Source: Streptomyces albospinus
GTDB lineage: Bacteria > Actinomycetota > Actinomycetes > Streptomycetales > Streptomycetaceae
Direction: 5' to 3'
Assembly (NCBI RefSeq): GCF_014648695.1
Contig: NZ_BMRP01000007.1
Span: 34,263-82,799, forward strand
DNA length: 48,537 nucleotides
Both the position numbers and the translations under genes were made by a program. Positions within the stretch are counted from its first letter, which is position 1. Each line of letters starts with the position of its first letter. The notes under the pieces are model-generated. The model saw only the letters and a list, made by a program, of their open reading frames with translations, was not told the origin of the DNA and ran no database searches. Below, one piece after another: positions 15,421 to 23,321 of this stretch.

Positions 15421-17247
15421 ATGGCTTCACGTGCGCGCGTCCGGGCCCCCGAGCTGATCGGCAAGGGCGGCTGGCTCAACACCGGCGGAAATGATCTCAC
15501 CCTCTCCGACCTGCGAGGACGCATTGTCATCCTCGATTTCTGGACCTTCTGCTGTGTGAACTGCCTGCATGTCCTGGACGAGCTGCGGGAGCTGGAGGAG
15601 CGGCACCGCGACTCGGTCGTGATCATCGGCGTGCACTCCCCGAAGTTCGTGCACGAGGCCGAGCACCAGGCGGTCGTGGACGCCGTCGAGCGGTACGGCG
15701 TCGAGCACCCGGTCCTCGACGACCCCGAGCTCGCGACCTGGAAGCAGTACGCGGTGCGGGCCTGGCCGACGCTCGTGGTGATCGACCCCGAGGGCTATGT
15801 GGTCGCCCAGCACGCGGGCGAGGGCCATGCGCACGCCATCGAGAAGCTCGTCGAGGAGCTGATCGCCGCGCACGGCGCGAAGGGCACGCTGCGGCGCGGC
15901 GACGGCCCGTACGTACCGCCGGAGCCGGTCGCCACCGACCTGCGCTTCCCCGGCAAGGCGGTGCGGCTGCCCGGCGGCACCTTCCTCGTCTCGGACACCA
16001 CCCGGCATCAGCTGGTGGAGCTGGCGGCCGACGGCGAGCAGGTGCTGCGCCGTATCGGGAGCGGTGAGCGCGGGCTGGGCCCGGACTCCTTCAACGAGCC
16101 GCAGGGCCTGGCGCTGCTGCCCGACGGCACGGTCGCCGTCGCGGACACCGTCAACCACGCCGTCCGGGTCTTCGACCCCGAGAGCGGTGCGCTGGAGACG
16201 GTCGCCGGCACCGGCAGGCAGTGGTGGCAGGGCTCGCCGACCTCCGGGCCGGCCCGCGAGGTGGACCTCTCCTCGCCGTGGGACCTCGCCTGGTGGCAGG
16301 ACCGGCTGTGGATCGCGATGGCCGGGGTGCACCAGCTGTGGACGTACGACCCGGCGGACGGCACGGTCGCGGTCGCGGCCGGCACGACCAACGAGGGGCT
16401 GGTGGACGGGCCCGCCGCGGAGGCGTGGTTCGCCCAGCCCTCCGGGCTCGCGGCGGCCGGCGACCGGCTGTGGATCGCCGATTCGGAGACCAGCGCGGTG
16501 CGCTGGATCGAGCGGGCGGCGAGCGCCGGCGACGGCGCTGCGGGGGACGGTTTCGTGGTCCGCACGGCTGTCGGCACCGGGCTCTTCGACTTCGGGCACC
16601 GCGACGGCGACGCCGCGCAGGCCCTGCTCCAGCACCCGCTGGGCGTCACCGCGCTGCCCGACGGCTCGGTCGCCGTCGCGGACACCTACAACCACGCGCT
16701 GCGCCGCTTCGACCCCGCGAGCGGCGAGGTGACGACGCTCGCGACCGATCTGCGCGAACCGTCCGCGGCGGTGCTCGCCGACGACGACATCGTGGTCGTG
16801 GAGTCCGCGCGGCACCGGCTGACCCGCCTGCGGCTCCCCGAGGAGGCGGTACGCGTCGAGGCGGTGGCCCACCGCACCCGGCGCACGGCCACCGACGTCG
16901 CCCCGGGCGGCCTCCGGCTGGACGTGGTCTTCCAGGCCCCCGCCGGCCAGAAGCTCGACACCCGCTACGGCCCCTCGACGCGGCTGCTGGTCAGCGCGAC
17001 GCCGCCGGAGCTGCTCGCCGACGGTGCTGGTGCGGGCACCGATCTCGTGCGGGACCTGGTGCTGGCGGACGGTGTGACCGAGGGCGTGCTGCATGTCTCG
17101 GCGATGGCCGCGTCCTGCGACGACGCCCCGGACATCGAGTACCCGGCCTGCCATGTGCACCAGCAGGACTGGGGTGTTCCGGTCCGGATCACCGACGGCG
17201 GCGCGGCCCGGCTGGGGCTCGTCCTGGCGGGGCTGGACGCGGAGTAG
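15421..17247 (+). CDS. Thioredoxin-like and NHL-repeat protein (NHLRC2-like)
   Basis: 608-aa two-domain protein. Residues 1-160 are a TlpA/thioredoxin fold (LRGRIVILDFWTFCCVNCLH) with the redox pair Cys45-x-x-Cys48 preceded by Cys44. The CCVNC arrangement matches the CCINC motif I recall for animal NHLRC2. The remainder is a beta-propeller of NHL repeats, seen as recurring NEPQGLALLPDGTVAVADT and HPLGVTALPDGSVAVADTYN units. There is no signal peptide, so it is likely cytoplasmic. It has no neighbouring electron donor. The start ATG 15421 has a weak ribosome-binding site; the frame is open to 15286. A role in thiol-disulfide chemistry is inferred from the fold only. Confidence 0.85.
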   Translation: MASRARVRAPELIGKGGWLNTGGNDLTLSDLRGRIVILDFWTFCCVNCLHVLDELRELEERHRDSVVIIGVHSPKFVHEAEHQAVVDAVERYGVEHPVLDDPELATWKQYAVRAWPTLVVIDPEGYVVAQHAGEGHAHAIEKLVEELIAAHGAKGTLRRGDGPYVPPEPVATDLRFPGKAVRLPGGTFLVSDTTRHQLVELAADGEQVLRRIGSGERGLGPDSFNEPQGLALLPDGTVAVADTVNHAVRVFDPESGALETVAGTGRQWWQGSPTSGPAREVDLSSPWDLAWWQDRLWIAMAGVHQLWTYDPADGTVAVAAGTTNEGLVDGPAAEAWFAQPSGLAAAGDRLWIADSETSAVRWIERAASAGDGAAGDGFVVRTAVGTGLFDFGHRDGDAAQALLQHPLGVTALPDGSVAVADTYNHALRRFDPASGEVTTLATDLREPSAAVLADDDIVVVESARHRLTRLRLPEEAVRVEAVAHRTRRTATDVAPGGLRLDVVFQAPAGQKLDTRYGPSTRLLVSATPPELLADGAGAGTDLVRDLVLADGVTEGVLHVSAMAASCDDAPDIEYPACHVHQQDWGVPVRITDGGAARLGLVLAGLDAE

Positions 17248-17257
17248 CCCGGACAAC

Positions 17258-17292
17258 GGCGTGGCCCCGGCCTAGGAGGCCAGGGCCCCGCG
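17258..17292. terminator. Imperfect bidirectional hairpin between convergent genes
   Basis: Arms around GGCCCCGGCCT and AGGCCAGGGCC pair with few mismatches and a 3-base loop, 10 bases after the NHL-protein stop and just before the stop of the opposite-strand lipoprotein gene. Confidence 0.65.
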
Positions 17293-17299
17293 TGCCGGA

Positions 17300-17920
17300 T
17301 CAGTTGCCGACGCCGGCTTCCAGCCTGGCTCCGGAGAGGCTGCTGTTCCAGTCGCTGACCTTGCTCCGGCCGACGGAGATGACGTCGCGCTTCTCGGCGA
17401 AGTCGAACGTCACCGGCGACCCGGTGGACCGCGCGAACCGGACGGCCACGTTCTCCTGCCGAGTGCCCAGAGCGGCGGGGGTGTTGGTCGGGATGACCGC
17501 GTAGGCGGTGTCGCGGGGGCGGAGGGTGACCTGGTGGCTCCACCCCTCCTTCACCGGCGGCAGCGGGGTCTTCGCCTGGTTGAAGGACAGCAGCGGCGCG
17601 CCGTACAGCGTGCAGCTCAATGTGCTGGAGGAGTTCCGGTACCGCACGGAGACATACCCCTTCGGCCCCGTCTGCTGGTTGAACTGCAAACGGGACGTGG
17701 AGAGGGAGCAGGACGTCGTACGACCGTTGCGACGGGCCGCGGCGCCCGCTCCCGCGCCCGCTCCCGCGCCCGCTGCCGCTCCGCCGACGATGCGGTGCTT
17801 GCTCTTGGAGGCCGAGGACGAGCTCTTGTGTGTTTTCGAGCTGTTGCAGCCGGTCAGGGCGAGCGAGCCGGCCAGTCCGAGGGCCAGCGCGGCGCAGGCG
17901 GTGGTGCGGCGTGCGGTCAT
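17300..17920 (-). CDS. DUF4232-type lipoprotein
   Basis: 206-aa exported lipoprotein. Seen: signal peptide ending in lipobox LTGC (Cys25), a Ser/Lys-rich linker and a Gly-Ala repeat tract (GAGAGAGAG). The folded part starts at TTSCSLSTSRLQF and carries YVSVRYRNSSSTLSCTLYGAPLLSF, RDTAYAVI and a final Cys-poor strand region typical of DUF4232. Start ATG 17920 follows a G-rich ribosome-binding site. DUF4232 function is unknown; it is widespread as surface lipoproteins in actinobacteria. A second member lies at 20362, on the other side of the membrane regulator and NlpC/P60 genes. Confidence 0.85.
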   Translation of the reverse strand: MTARRTTACAALALGLAGSLALTGCNSSKTHKSSSSASKSKHRIVGGAAAGAGAGAGAGAAARRNGRTTSCSLSTSRLQFNQQTGPKGYVSVRYRNSSSTLSCTLYGAPLLSFNQAKTPLPPVKEGWSHQVTLRPRDTAYAVIPTNTPAALGTRQENVAVRFARSTGSPVTFDFAEKRDVISVGRSKVSDWNSSLSGARLEAGVGN

Positions 17921-18065
17921 GAGAGGTCCCCCCCGGGGAGTCACTGCGGTCAGGTATGGGTGTCTGTCATGGCGTCGCCACGCTATCCACCGGCGTCCAC
18001 AGGGACCGGGCGGGTGCGCCGCCGGGCCGGTGTCCGTGCAGGTCGGACGGGGTACGGCCGGAAAT

Positions 18066-18947
18066 TCACGATCCGTCCCGGCAGCGGGGCAGTGCCGCGT
18101 TCGCCAGCTGTTCCGGGCGGATCCGGATGCCCGGCATCCAGACCTGCCCGCCGCCGTGGTCGACCCGGAACCACACACTGCTGTGCCCGCCCATCTCGTC
18201 GGTGACGGTGACACCGTCGGCGCTCTCGCAGACGGCGTGCAGCACATCGCCGTGCCAGACATGGCCCACCACATTGGGCCGCAGATACGGCGCGTACGGA
18301 TCACGGGCCAGCCCCAGCCCGCAGTAGTCGCTGCGGCTGTGCTGGCAGGCCCGTTCGACGTTGTTGACGGTGATCATGGCGGAGCCGCTTCCGGTCGACG
18401 CGCTCGATGCGGCCGGCGCCCGGCCGCCGCCCCCCGCCGGACCGCCGCCGTCCGGGGCGGTCAGCGCCAGGACGGCGAACGCGGCACCGGCCAGCACGGC
18501 GGCGGTGCCGAGCCCGGCGAGCAGCAGCCGCAGCCGGCGCCGGGCCGGTGCCGGGCCCTCCGGTTCCGTCCGGTGGTCGGGACCCGGCGCGGCCCCGTCG
18601 CCGGGCTCCGGTGCGGGCACCGGCGGCGCGTCCGCCGCCTCCTGGGCGCGGTGCAGCAGCTCCACCAGCGCGGGCATCCGGTCCTCACCGGTGAACGAGA
18701 GCTTGCACCACTGCACCAGCAGCCGCTCGTCGGGCAGGCTCTGGCCGCGCAGATAGCGCGAGAGGGACGACCGGCTGGCGGGCAGCCGTCCCGCCAACTC
18801 CTGAAGGCTGTAGCCCAGTTCGCCGTGCATCCGGCGCAGGGCGGCGACGAAGTCCCGTACGGGTCCGGAGAGTTCGGCGGGGAGCGGGGCCAGTGGCTTG
18901 CGGCGGACATGGGCGGCGTCGTTCTCATGGCCAGGCACGTCTCGCAT
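18066..18947 (-). CDS. Membrane-anchored XRE-family regulator with external C-terminal domain
   Basis: About 293 aa. Seen: an N-terminal helix-turn-helix (VRDFVAALRRMHGELGYSLQ, then ELAGRLPASRSSLSRYLRGQ, about 30-70), a Pro/Gly linker, one membrane helix (about 139-163), a Gly/Ser linker and an external domain of about 100 residues. That domain has paired Cys (ACQHSRSDYC), WHGDVLHAVCESADG and VWFRVDHGGGQVWMP, resembling an SH3-like wall-binding fold. So a DNA-binding domain is tethered to the membrane and could read an outside signal. The start ATG 18947 is chosen just before the conserved region; its ribosome-binding site is weak, so the start is uncertain. The next upstream gene is a secreted NlpC/P60-like protein. 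Confidence 0.82.
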   Translation of the reverse strand: MRDVPGHENDAAHVRRKPLAPLPAELSGPVRDFVAALRRMHGELGYSLQELAGRLPASRSSLSRYLRGQSLPDERLLVQWCKLSFTGEDRMPALVELLHRAQEAADAPPVPAPEPGDGAAPGPDHRTEPEGPAPARRRLRLLLAGLGTAAVLAGAAFAVLALTAPDGGGPAGGGGRAPAASSASTGSGSAMITVNNVERACQHSRSDYCGLGLARDPYAPYLRPNVVGHVWHGDVLHAVCESADGVTVTDEMGGHSSVWFRVDHGGGQVWMPGIRIRPEQLANAALPRCRDGS

Positions 18948-18971
18948 TCCAGCACAGCGGACATGCGCGCG

Positions 18972-19012
18972 CGAGGGGCACTTCCGCTCCCCTGTGACGG
19001 AAGTGCCCCTCG
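18972..19012. terminator. Perfect 15-bp hairpin between NlpC/P60-like and XRE genes
   Basis: Arms CGAGGGGCACTTCCG and its exact complement surround an 11-base loop. It lies downstream of the NlpC/P60-like gene and 25 bases upstream of the XRE start, so it may end transcription of the first gene or control entry into the second. There is no T tract. Confidence 0.7.
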
Positions 19013-19105
19013 TTACGCGATCCGGAACGCACCCGGATCGCTCTGTGAAGTGGCAACAGATTCCGTGCCCCGGATCCATCCCGGAACACGCCCCCCCACT
19101 ACGGG

Positions 19106-20008
19106 TCAGTCGCCGAACTCCACGGGACGGTAGGGCTTGAACCGGGCGTCGCCGCCCGGCAGGCCGTAGGTCAGGCTCCGGTGGTCGGTGCCGTGGCCAC
19201 CGCGCTGCTCGAATGCGGTGTACGAGGAGTGCGCGGCGTTGTTCCACTTCTCGAAGATCACGACATGCCGGTTGTTGTGGTCGCCGATCGCGTCGACGAG
19301 CAGGTCGCCGGCCTTCAGTTCGCCGAGCGGTATCGGCCGGGTGAGGCCGCGGTCGGTGGCCAGCCCCACGGTGTTGGTGCCCGGCGCCGGCAGCCCGAGC
19401 GCCATCGACACATAGCCCGAGCAGTCCTGGCGGTAGCCGTCCTTCCAGAACTCGGCCTGGCTGTACGGGACCTGGGCGCCGTTGTCGGCGGTCAGCCAGG
19501 TGGCGGCGCGCGCCAGCATCTCCTGGCGGCTGCGGCCGGGGTGCGGCGGCGGTGCGCCGTGGACCGGTATGCCCGGCAGCCGGTCCTGCGGGACGGCCAC
19601 CGCGACCACGCTGAGGAACCCGCCGACCGGCCCGGTCAGATGCGCCATGTACGTCGAGCAGGCGCCGCCCTCGCACACCCGGTGGCCGGTGTCGACCTGG
19701 TAGTCGGCGGTGATCCGGTCCTGGCCCGCCGCGGTCTTGTTGATCATTCCGACCGCGGGGGAGACGGTGTCGGCCGTGGCGTGCACGATCCAACGGGCGC
19801 CCCAGGTCGGGAAACTTGCGGCGGCGGCCACTCTTCCCGGGGCCGCGGTCTCGCTGCCGTGCGCGGTCCCCGCGATCCCGGCGACGCCGATGCCGGCCGC
19901 GGCGACCGCGGGCAGCACTCTGCGCACCACGGTCCGGCGGATCGCGGATGCTGTGCCGTCCGCGGGGGTTGTGCCGCCCCCCGGGTACGTGGTGCCGTGC
20001 TCGTCCAT
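19106..20008 (-). CDS. Secreted NlpC/P60-like cysteine peptidase/amidase
   Basis: 300-aa exported protein. Seen: an N-terminal basic then hydrophobic signal region (RRTVVRRVLPAVAAAGIGVA). The C-terminal catalytic part has the nucleophile motif DCSGYVS (Cys196), LGELKAGDLLVD, and the His motif NNRHVVIFEKW (His248). This Cys-His order matches NlpC/P60 or amidase_6-type hydrolases that cut peptidoglycan or small amides. The middle region (about 60-150) is not recognised and contains a Cys pair. The start ATG 20008 follows AGGGG. It sits between a DUF4232 lipoprotein and a membrane regulator, so a wall-related job is likely. The substrate is not known. Confidence 0.78.
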   Translation of the reverse strand: MDEHGTTYPGGGTTPADGTASAIRRTVVRRVLPAVAAAGIGVAGIAGTAHGSETAAPGRVAAAASFPTWGARWIVHATADTVSPAVGMINKTAAGQDRITADYQVDTGHRVCEGGACSTYMAHLTGPVGGFLSVVAVAVPQDRLPGIPVHGAPPPHPGRSRQEMLARAATWLTADNGAQVPYSQAEFWKDGYRQDCSGYVSMALGLPAPGTNTVGLATDRGLTRPIPLGELKAGDLLVDAIGDHNNRHVVIFEKWNNAAHSSYTAFEQRGGHGTDHRSLTYGLPGGDARFKPYRPVEFGD

Positions 20009-20361
20009 GCCGGTTCCCCTCCGAATCGGTCCGGTCCGTATGGCCGGTTGCGGCGACGGAGACCATGGTGGGGCGGGCGCGCGTCGCGGTCCGCGGTTCC
20101 GCGTCCCATGGGACGTACCGCCCGCCGGGCAACGCTGTGACCTGCGAAGGCGCGGCGGGAGAGACGTCATTGCGGGACACCGGGCGGGCCGCGTGGGACA
20201 TGACGGGACAGCCGCAGCCGGTCCGGAAGCCGCCCGGACACCGTGCGGGAGCCGCCCGGCCGGCCCTCGGCCCGGGGACAGACGAAGGGGCGCCCGCAGG
20301 GGGAGTCGCGGGCGCCCCGCTCAAGGGAGCGACGGATCGGCCTGCCAGGAGGCGGGCCGGC
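20009..20361. other. Gene-free interval, lipoprotein 3' end to NlpC/P60-like 5' end
   Basis: This 353-bp stretch should carry the leftward promoter of the NlpC/P60-like gene and contains the terminator hairpin of the lipoprotein gene (20287-20318). No gene is supported. Confidence 0.5.
20287..20318 (-). terminator. Terminator hairpin of the DUF4232 lipoprotein gene
   Basis: Perfect 11-bp stem (GGGGCGCCCGC / GCGGGCGCCCC) with a 10-base loop, 44 bases after the stop of the leftward lipoprotein gene. Confidence 0.75.
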
Positions 20362-21189
20362 CTACCAGGAGGCCGCGTCGCTCGGGTCCGCCTGCCAGTA
20401 CGACACCCGGGCGCTGTCGTCGATGTAGGCCGAGCCGCCCGGCAGCGCCACCTTCGCCGCACCGCCGACGCTGCCCTTGCCGTCACGGCCCGCGACCCAG
20501 ACGGACAGCGAGGTGACCGTGCGGCCGTGCGCGCCGCCGTCGCCACCGGACGTCATCACCCCGGCATAGCCGGACCGGCCCGGCGCGAGGGTGACCACGG
20601 CCTGCGGCTTGCTGTCCGGCAGGTCCGGGACCGGCGACTGGGCGTCCTCGAACGCCAGGACCGGGGCGGCGTAGAGGTCGCAGGTGGTACCGGAGGTGTT
20701 GGTGGCCTCCAGCAGCAGATGGTTGATCGGCCGGGTCAGCGGCTTCGCCACGATGCGGATCCGGGAGGCGTCGCACGCGGTGTGCCCGGCGCCCCGCCCC
20801 CGGCCGGCGGTGGACCCGCCCGGCGCATGCGAGCCGCGCTGCCGGGCAGTGCCGGCCGAGCCGTCCGTCACGGTGGCGTTGCCGCCGCGGCCACCGGACG
20901 CATTACCCTTCGCGGCGCTCCCGCCGCCGCTCACCGAGGCGTTGGACTCCTCCGTGCCCTGCGTACCCTGCGTACCCTTCGTGCCGTTGGCCGCCGGGTC
21001 CTTGGCGTCCTGGGGCGCGGGGTTGAACGGCTTCGCGGCGCTGGTCTTCAGCGGGTCGTCCTGGCCGCCGCAGGCGGTGAGAGCGAGCGCGGCGACGGCG
21101 GTCAGTCCGGCCGCCGCGATCCGCACCGTACGGCGGCGGGCGGTGCGGGGCGTACGGGTGGTGCGGGCGTGGGCGTCGGTGTGCGGCAT
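20362..21189 (-). CDS. DUF4232-type lipoprotein with long low-complexity linker
   Basis: 275-aa lipoprotein. Seen: a basic start (RTARRRTVRI), hydrophobic signal and lipobox LTAC before GGQDD. A linker of about 90 residues follows, rich in Gly/Ser/Asn/Thr with KGTQGTQGTEE repeats. The folded part starts TACDASRIRI and has NHLLLEATNTSGTTCDLYAAPVLAF, with the spaced Cys pair typical of DUF4232. The start ATG 21189 follows GGGGGAGA. About 130 bases upstream are two CTAACG direct repeats spaced 11 bp, the spacing used by SARP regulators, and a SARP gene ends just beyond them. Function unknown. Confidence 0.85.
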   Translation of the reverse strand: MPHTDAHARTTRTPRTARRRTVRIAAAGLTAVAALALTACGGQDDPLKTSAAKPFNPAPQDAKDPAANGTKGTQGTQGTEESNASVSGGGSAAKGNASGGRGGNATVTDGSAGTARQRGSHAPGGSTAGRGRGAGHTACDASRIRIVAKPLTRPINHLLLEATNTSGTTCDLYAAPVLAFEDAQSPVPDLPDSKPQAVVTLAPGRSGYAGVMTSGGDGGAHGRTVTSLSVWVAGRDGKGSVGGAAKVALPGGSAYIDDSARVSYWQADPSDAASW

Positions 21190-21312
21190 GTCGGTCTCCC
21201 CCGTGGGCAGCGCGCCGTACGGTGCGCTCTGCGGTGCGGCCGGGTGCGGTCCGGCCCGGCCCGGTCGTCCTGCGGTCTGTCCACAAGACTGCCGCCCGCC
21301 GCTGGCGTGCCG

Positions 21313-21329
21313 CTAACGCTTGCCTAACG
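21313..21329 (-). promoter_or_regulatory. Candidate SARP-type direct repeat
   Basis: CTAACG occurs at 21313-21318 and 21324-21329, exactly 11 bp apart (one helical turn). That is the arrangement of SARP/AfsR binding sites. It lies upstream of the DUF4232 lipoprotein gene and next to the 3' end of the SARP gene. Short and unproven. Confidence 0.4.
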
Positions 21330-21352
21330 GCCGCCGCCCGCCGCCACGGCGC

Positions 21353-23320
21353 TCAGCCGCCACCACCGCCGGAGCCCTCGCCCTGCCCGCTCCCCTCACC
21401 GCGCTCACCGCGCTCATCGCGCGCGAACAGCTGCGTCAGCGTGCTGATCGTGTAGACGTCGGTGGCCTCTTCGTCCACCAGATGCATCTCGGCGAGCCGC
21501 TCCAGGCCGTCCTGGGTGCGCTCCGGGTCGTAGCCGGCGAGCGCCGCCGCCACGGACGCGTTGAGATGGCCGTCCGCGCTGGTCGCCAGCGCGCTCAGCA
21601 GCCGGGCGTCATCCGCCGACAGCCGGGCGACGGACATCCGCAGCGCCGCGGCGATCCCGGTGTCCTCCGCCGACAGCAGCGCCAGCCGCCGCCGTTCGTC
21701 GCGCAGTGCCGCGGCCAGCCGGGCCAGCTTCCAGCGCGGCCGGGCGGTCAGCTGGGCGGCGGCGGCCCGCAGCGCCAGCGGCAGCCCGTCGCACAGCGCC
21801 ACCAACTCCTCGGCGGCGGCCGGGTCTTCCGCGACCCGCTCCGGCCCGAGCATGGCGCCGAGCAGCGCCGCGCCCTCCTCGTGGCCGAGCACCTGGAGGC
21901 TCACCGGCCGGGCGCAGTCCGTGGCGACCAGGCCGTCGAGCCGGCTGCGGCTGGTGACGACCGTGGCGCAGTGCGGGCCGCCGGGCAGCAGCGGGCGCAC
22001 CTGCGCCGAACTCCGGGCGTTGTCGAGGACGACCAGCAGCCGGCGGTGGGCGACCAGCGAACGGAACAGTGCCGAGGCGGCCTGCGCGGATCCGGGCACC
22101 CGCTCGGGCGGCGTGCCGAGCGCCAGCAGGAAGTCGCGCAGGATCTCGGCCGGCGCCGCCTCGTCGCCCTCGCCGAAACCGCGCAGATCGGCGAAGAGCT
22201 GCCCGTCGGGGAAGGCCCCGGCGTGCAGATGCGCCCACTGCACGGCGCAAGCGGTCTTGCCGACGCCGGCCGGCCCCGCGACCACCGCGAGCGGGCTCTC
22301 CCCCGTCGTACGGTCCGTCAACGCATCCGTCAGCGCGCCGAGTTGGCCCTCCCGGCCCAGGAAGCGGGCGGGCGGACGGGGCAGCAGCCGCGGTGCCGCT
22401 CCGGCCCGCCCGTCCCCGCGGCCCGTCCCCGTCGTCGTGGCCTCCGCGGGGGCCGCAGCGGCGCCGGCATCCCCGGTCGGCTGCTCCTCCTGCGCGTGTT
22501 TCACGTGAAACGACGACCCGCCCGCGGAACCGCTGTCGGCCCCGCCCGCGGGTGCCGCAGCCTTCCGGCCGCCATCCGCCGCCTCCGCGCGGAGAATCTC
22601 CTCGTACGCGTGGCGCAGCCGCTCGCCGGGATCCACGCCCAGCTCCTCGTTGAGCAGCCGCCGGGTGCGGTGGAACCACTCCAGCGCGTCGGACTGCCGC
22701 CCCGTACGGAACAGCGCCCGCATCAGCGCCGCGATCAGCCCTTCCCGCAACGGGTGGGTGACGGCCGCGGAGTAGAGGATCGCCGCGGCCTGTTCGTGCT
22801 CGCCGAGCGCGCCGTGGGCCCGCGCCAGCGTCTCGACGGCGGTCAGCCGGCGCTCCTCCAGCGCATGCGCGGCGGCGGCGAAGGGCGGGCTGCTGACCGT
22901 GCCGGTCAGCGCGGGGCCGCGCCACAGCCCCAGCGCCTCGCGCAGCAGCGACACGGCGTCGGCCGGTGCCGCCTCCGGGCGTGCCAGCGCCACCAGTTCA
23001 CTGAAGCGGTGGGCGTCGATCAGTTGCTCCGGCAGCCGCAGCAGATAGGCGGAGCCGTGCGTGGCCAGCTCGATGCCGTACGTCTCCGCACCGCCTGCGG
23101 CCAGCGTCGCGCGCAGCCGCGAGACATGCCCCTGGACGACCGTCCGGGCGTGCTCAGGCGGCTCGTCCTCCCACAGGGAGTCGATCAACTGCTCCAGTGG
23201 GACGGTGGTGTTGGGCTGGAGCAGCAGCAGCGCCAGCACACTGCGCCGTTTGGCGGGCCCGAGCGACAGCTCCCCTGAGCCGGTCGTCACGGCGATCGGG
23301 CCGAGCAGTGAGAATTCCAA
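21353..23320 (-). CDS. AfsR/SARP-family regulator with NB-ARC ATPase domain
   Basis: 655-aa transcriptional regulator. Domains: OmpR-like winged helix (1-95; FSLLGPIAV, AKRRSVLALLLL); bacterial transcriptional activation domain (about 100-245; DAHRFSELV, LREGLIAALMRALFRTGRQS, LGVDPGERL); a disordered linker; then an NB-ARC ATPase with Walker A GPAGVGKT (349-356) and LLVVLDNAR. It lacks the TPR region of full AfsR, ending soon after the winged-helix part with a Gly/Glu-rich tail. The start is TTG 23320, one base after the stop of the aminopeptidase gene, with GGAGGG overlapping that stop. A perfect parS site lies in the linker and encodes Phe-His-Val-Lys (271-274). Such proteins often activate secondary metabolism; the target here is unknown. 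Confidence 0.88.
   Translation of the reverse strand: MEFSLLGPIAVTTGSGELSLGPAKRRSVLALLLLQPNTTVPLEQLIDSLWEDEPPEHARTVVQGHVSRLRATLAAGGAETYGIELATHGSAYLLRLPEQLIDAHRFSELVALARPEAAPADAVSLLREALGLWRGPALTGTVSSPPFAAAAHALEERRLTAVETLARAHGALGEHEQAAAILYSAAVTHPLREGLIAALMRALFRTGRQSDALEWFHRTRRLLNEELGVDPGERLRHAYEEILRAEAADGGRKAAAPAGGADSGSAGGSSFHVKHAQEEQPTGDAGAAAAPAEATTTGTGRGDGRAGAAPRLLPRPPARFLGREGQLGALTDALTDRTTGESPLAVVAGPAGVGKTACAVQWAHLHAGAFPDGQLFADLRGFGEGDEAAPAEILRDFLLALGTPPERVPGSAQAASALFRSLVAHRRLLVVLDNARSSAQVRPLLPGGPHCATVVTSRSRLDGLVATDCARPVSLQVLGHEEGAALLGAMLGPERVAEDPAAAEELVALCDGLPLALRAAAAQLTARPRWKLARLAAALRDERRRLALLSAEDTGIAAALRMSVARLSADDARLLSALATSADGHLNASVAAALAGYDPERTQDGLERLAEMHLVDEEATDVYTISTLTQLFARDERGERGEGSGQGEGSGGGGG
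22498..22511. promoter_or_regulatory. parS site, perfect, inside the SARP coding sequence
   Basis: GTTTCACGTGAAAC lies in the linker between the activation and NB-ARC domains and is read as FHVK on the minus strand. It is the only parS in this window inside a supported gene. Confidence 0.92.
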
Positions 23321-23321
23321 C

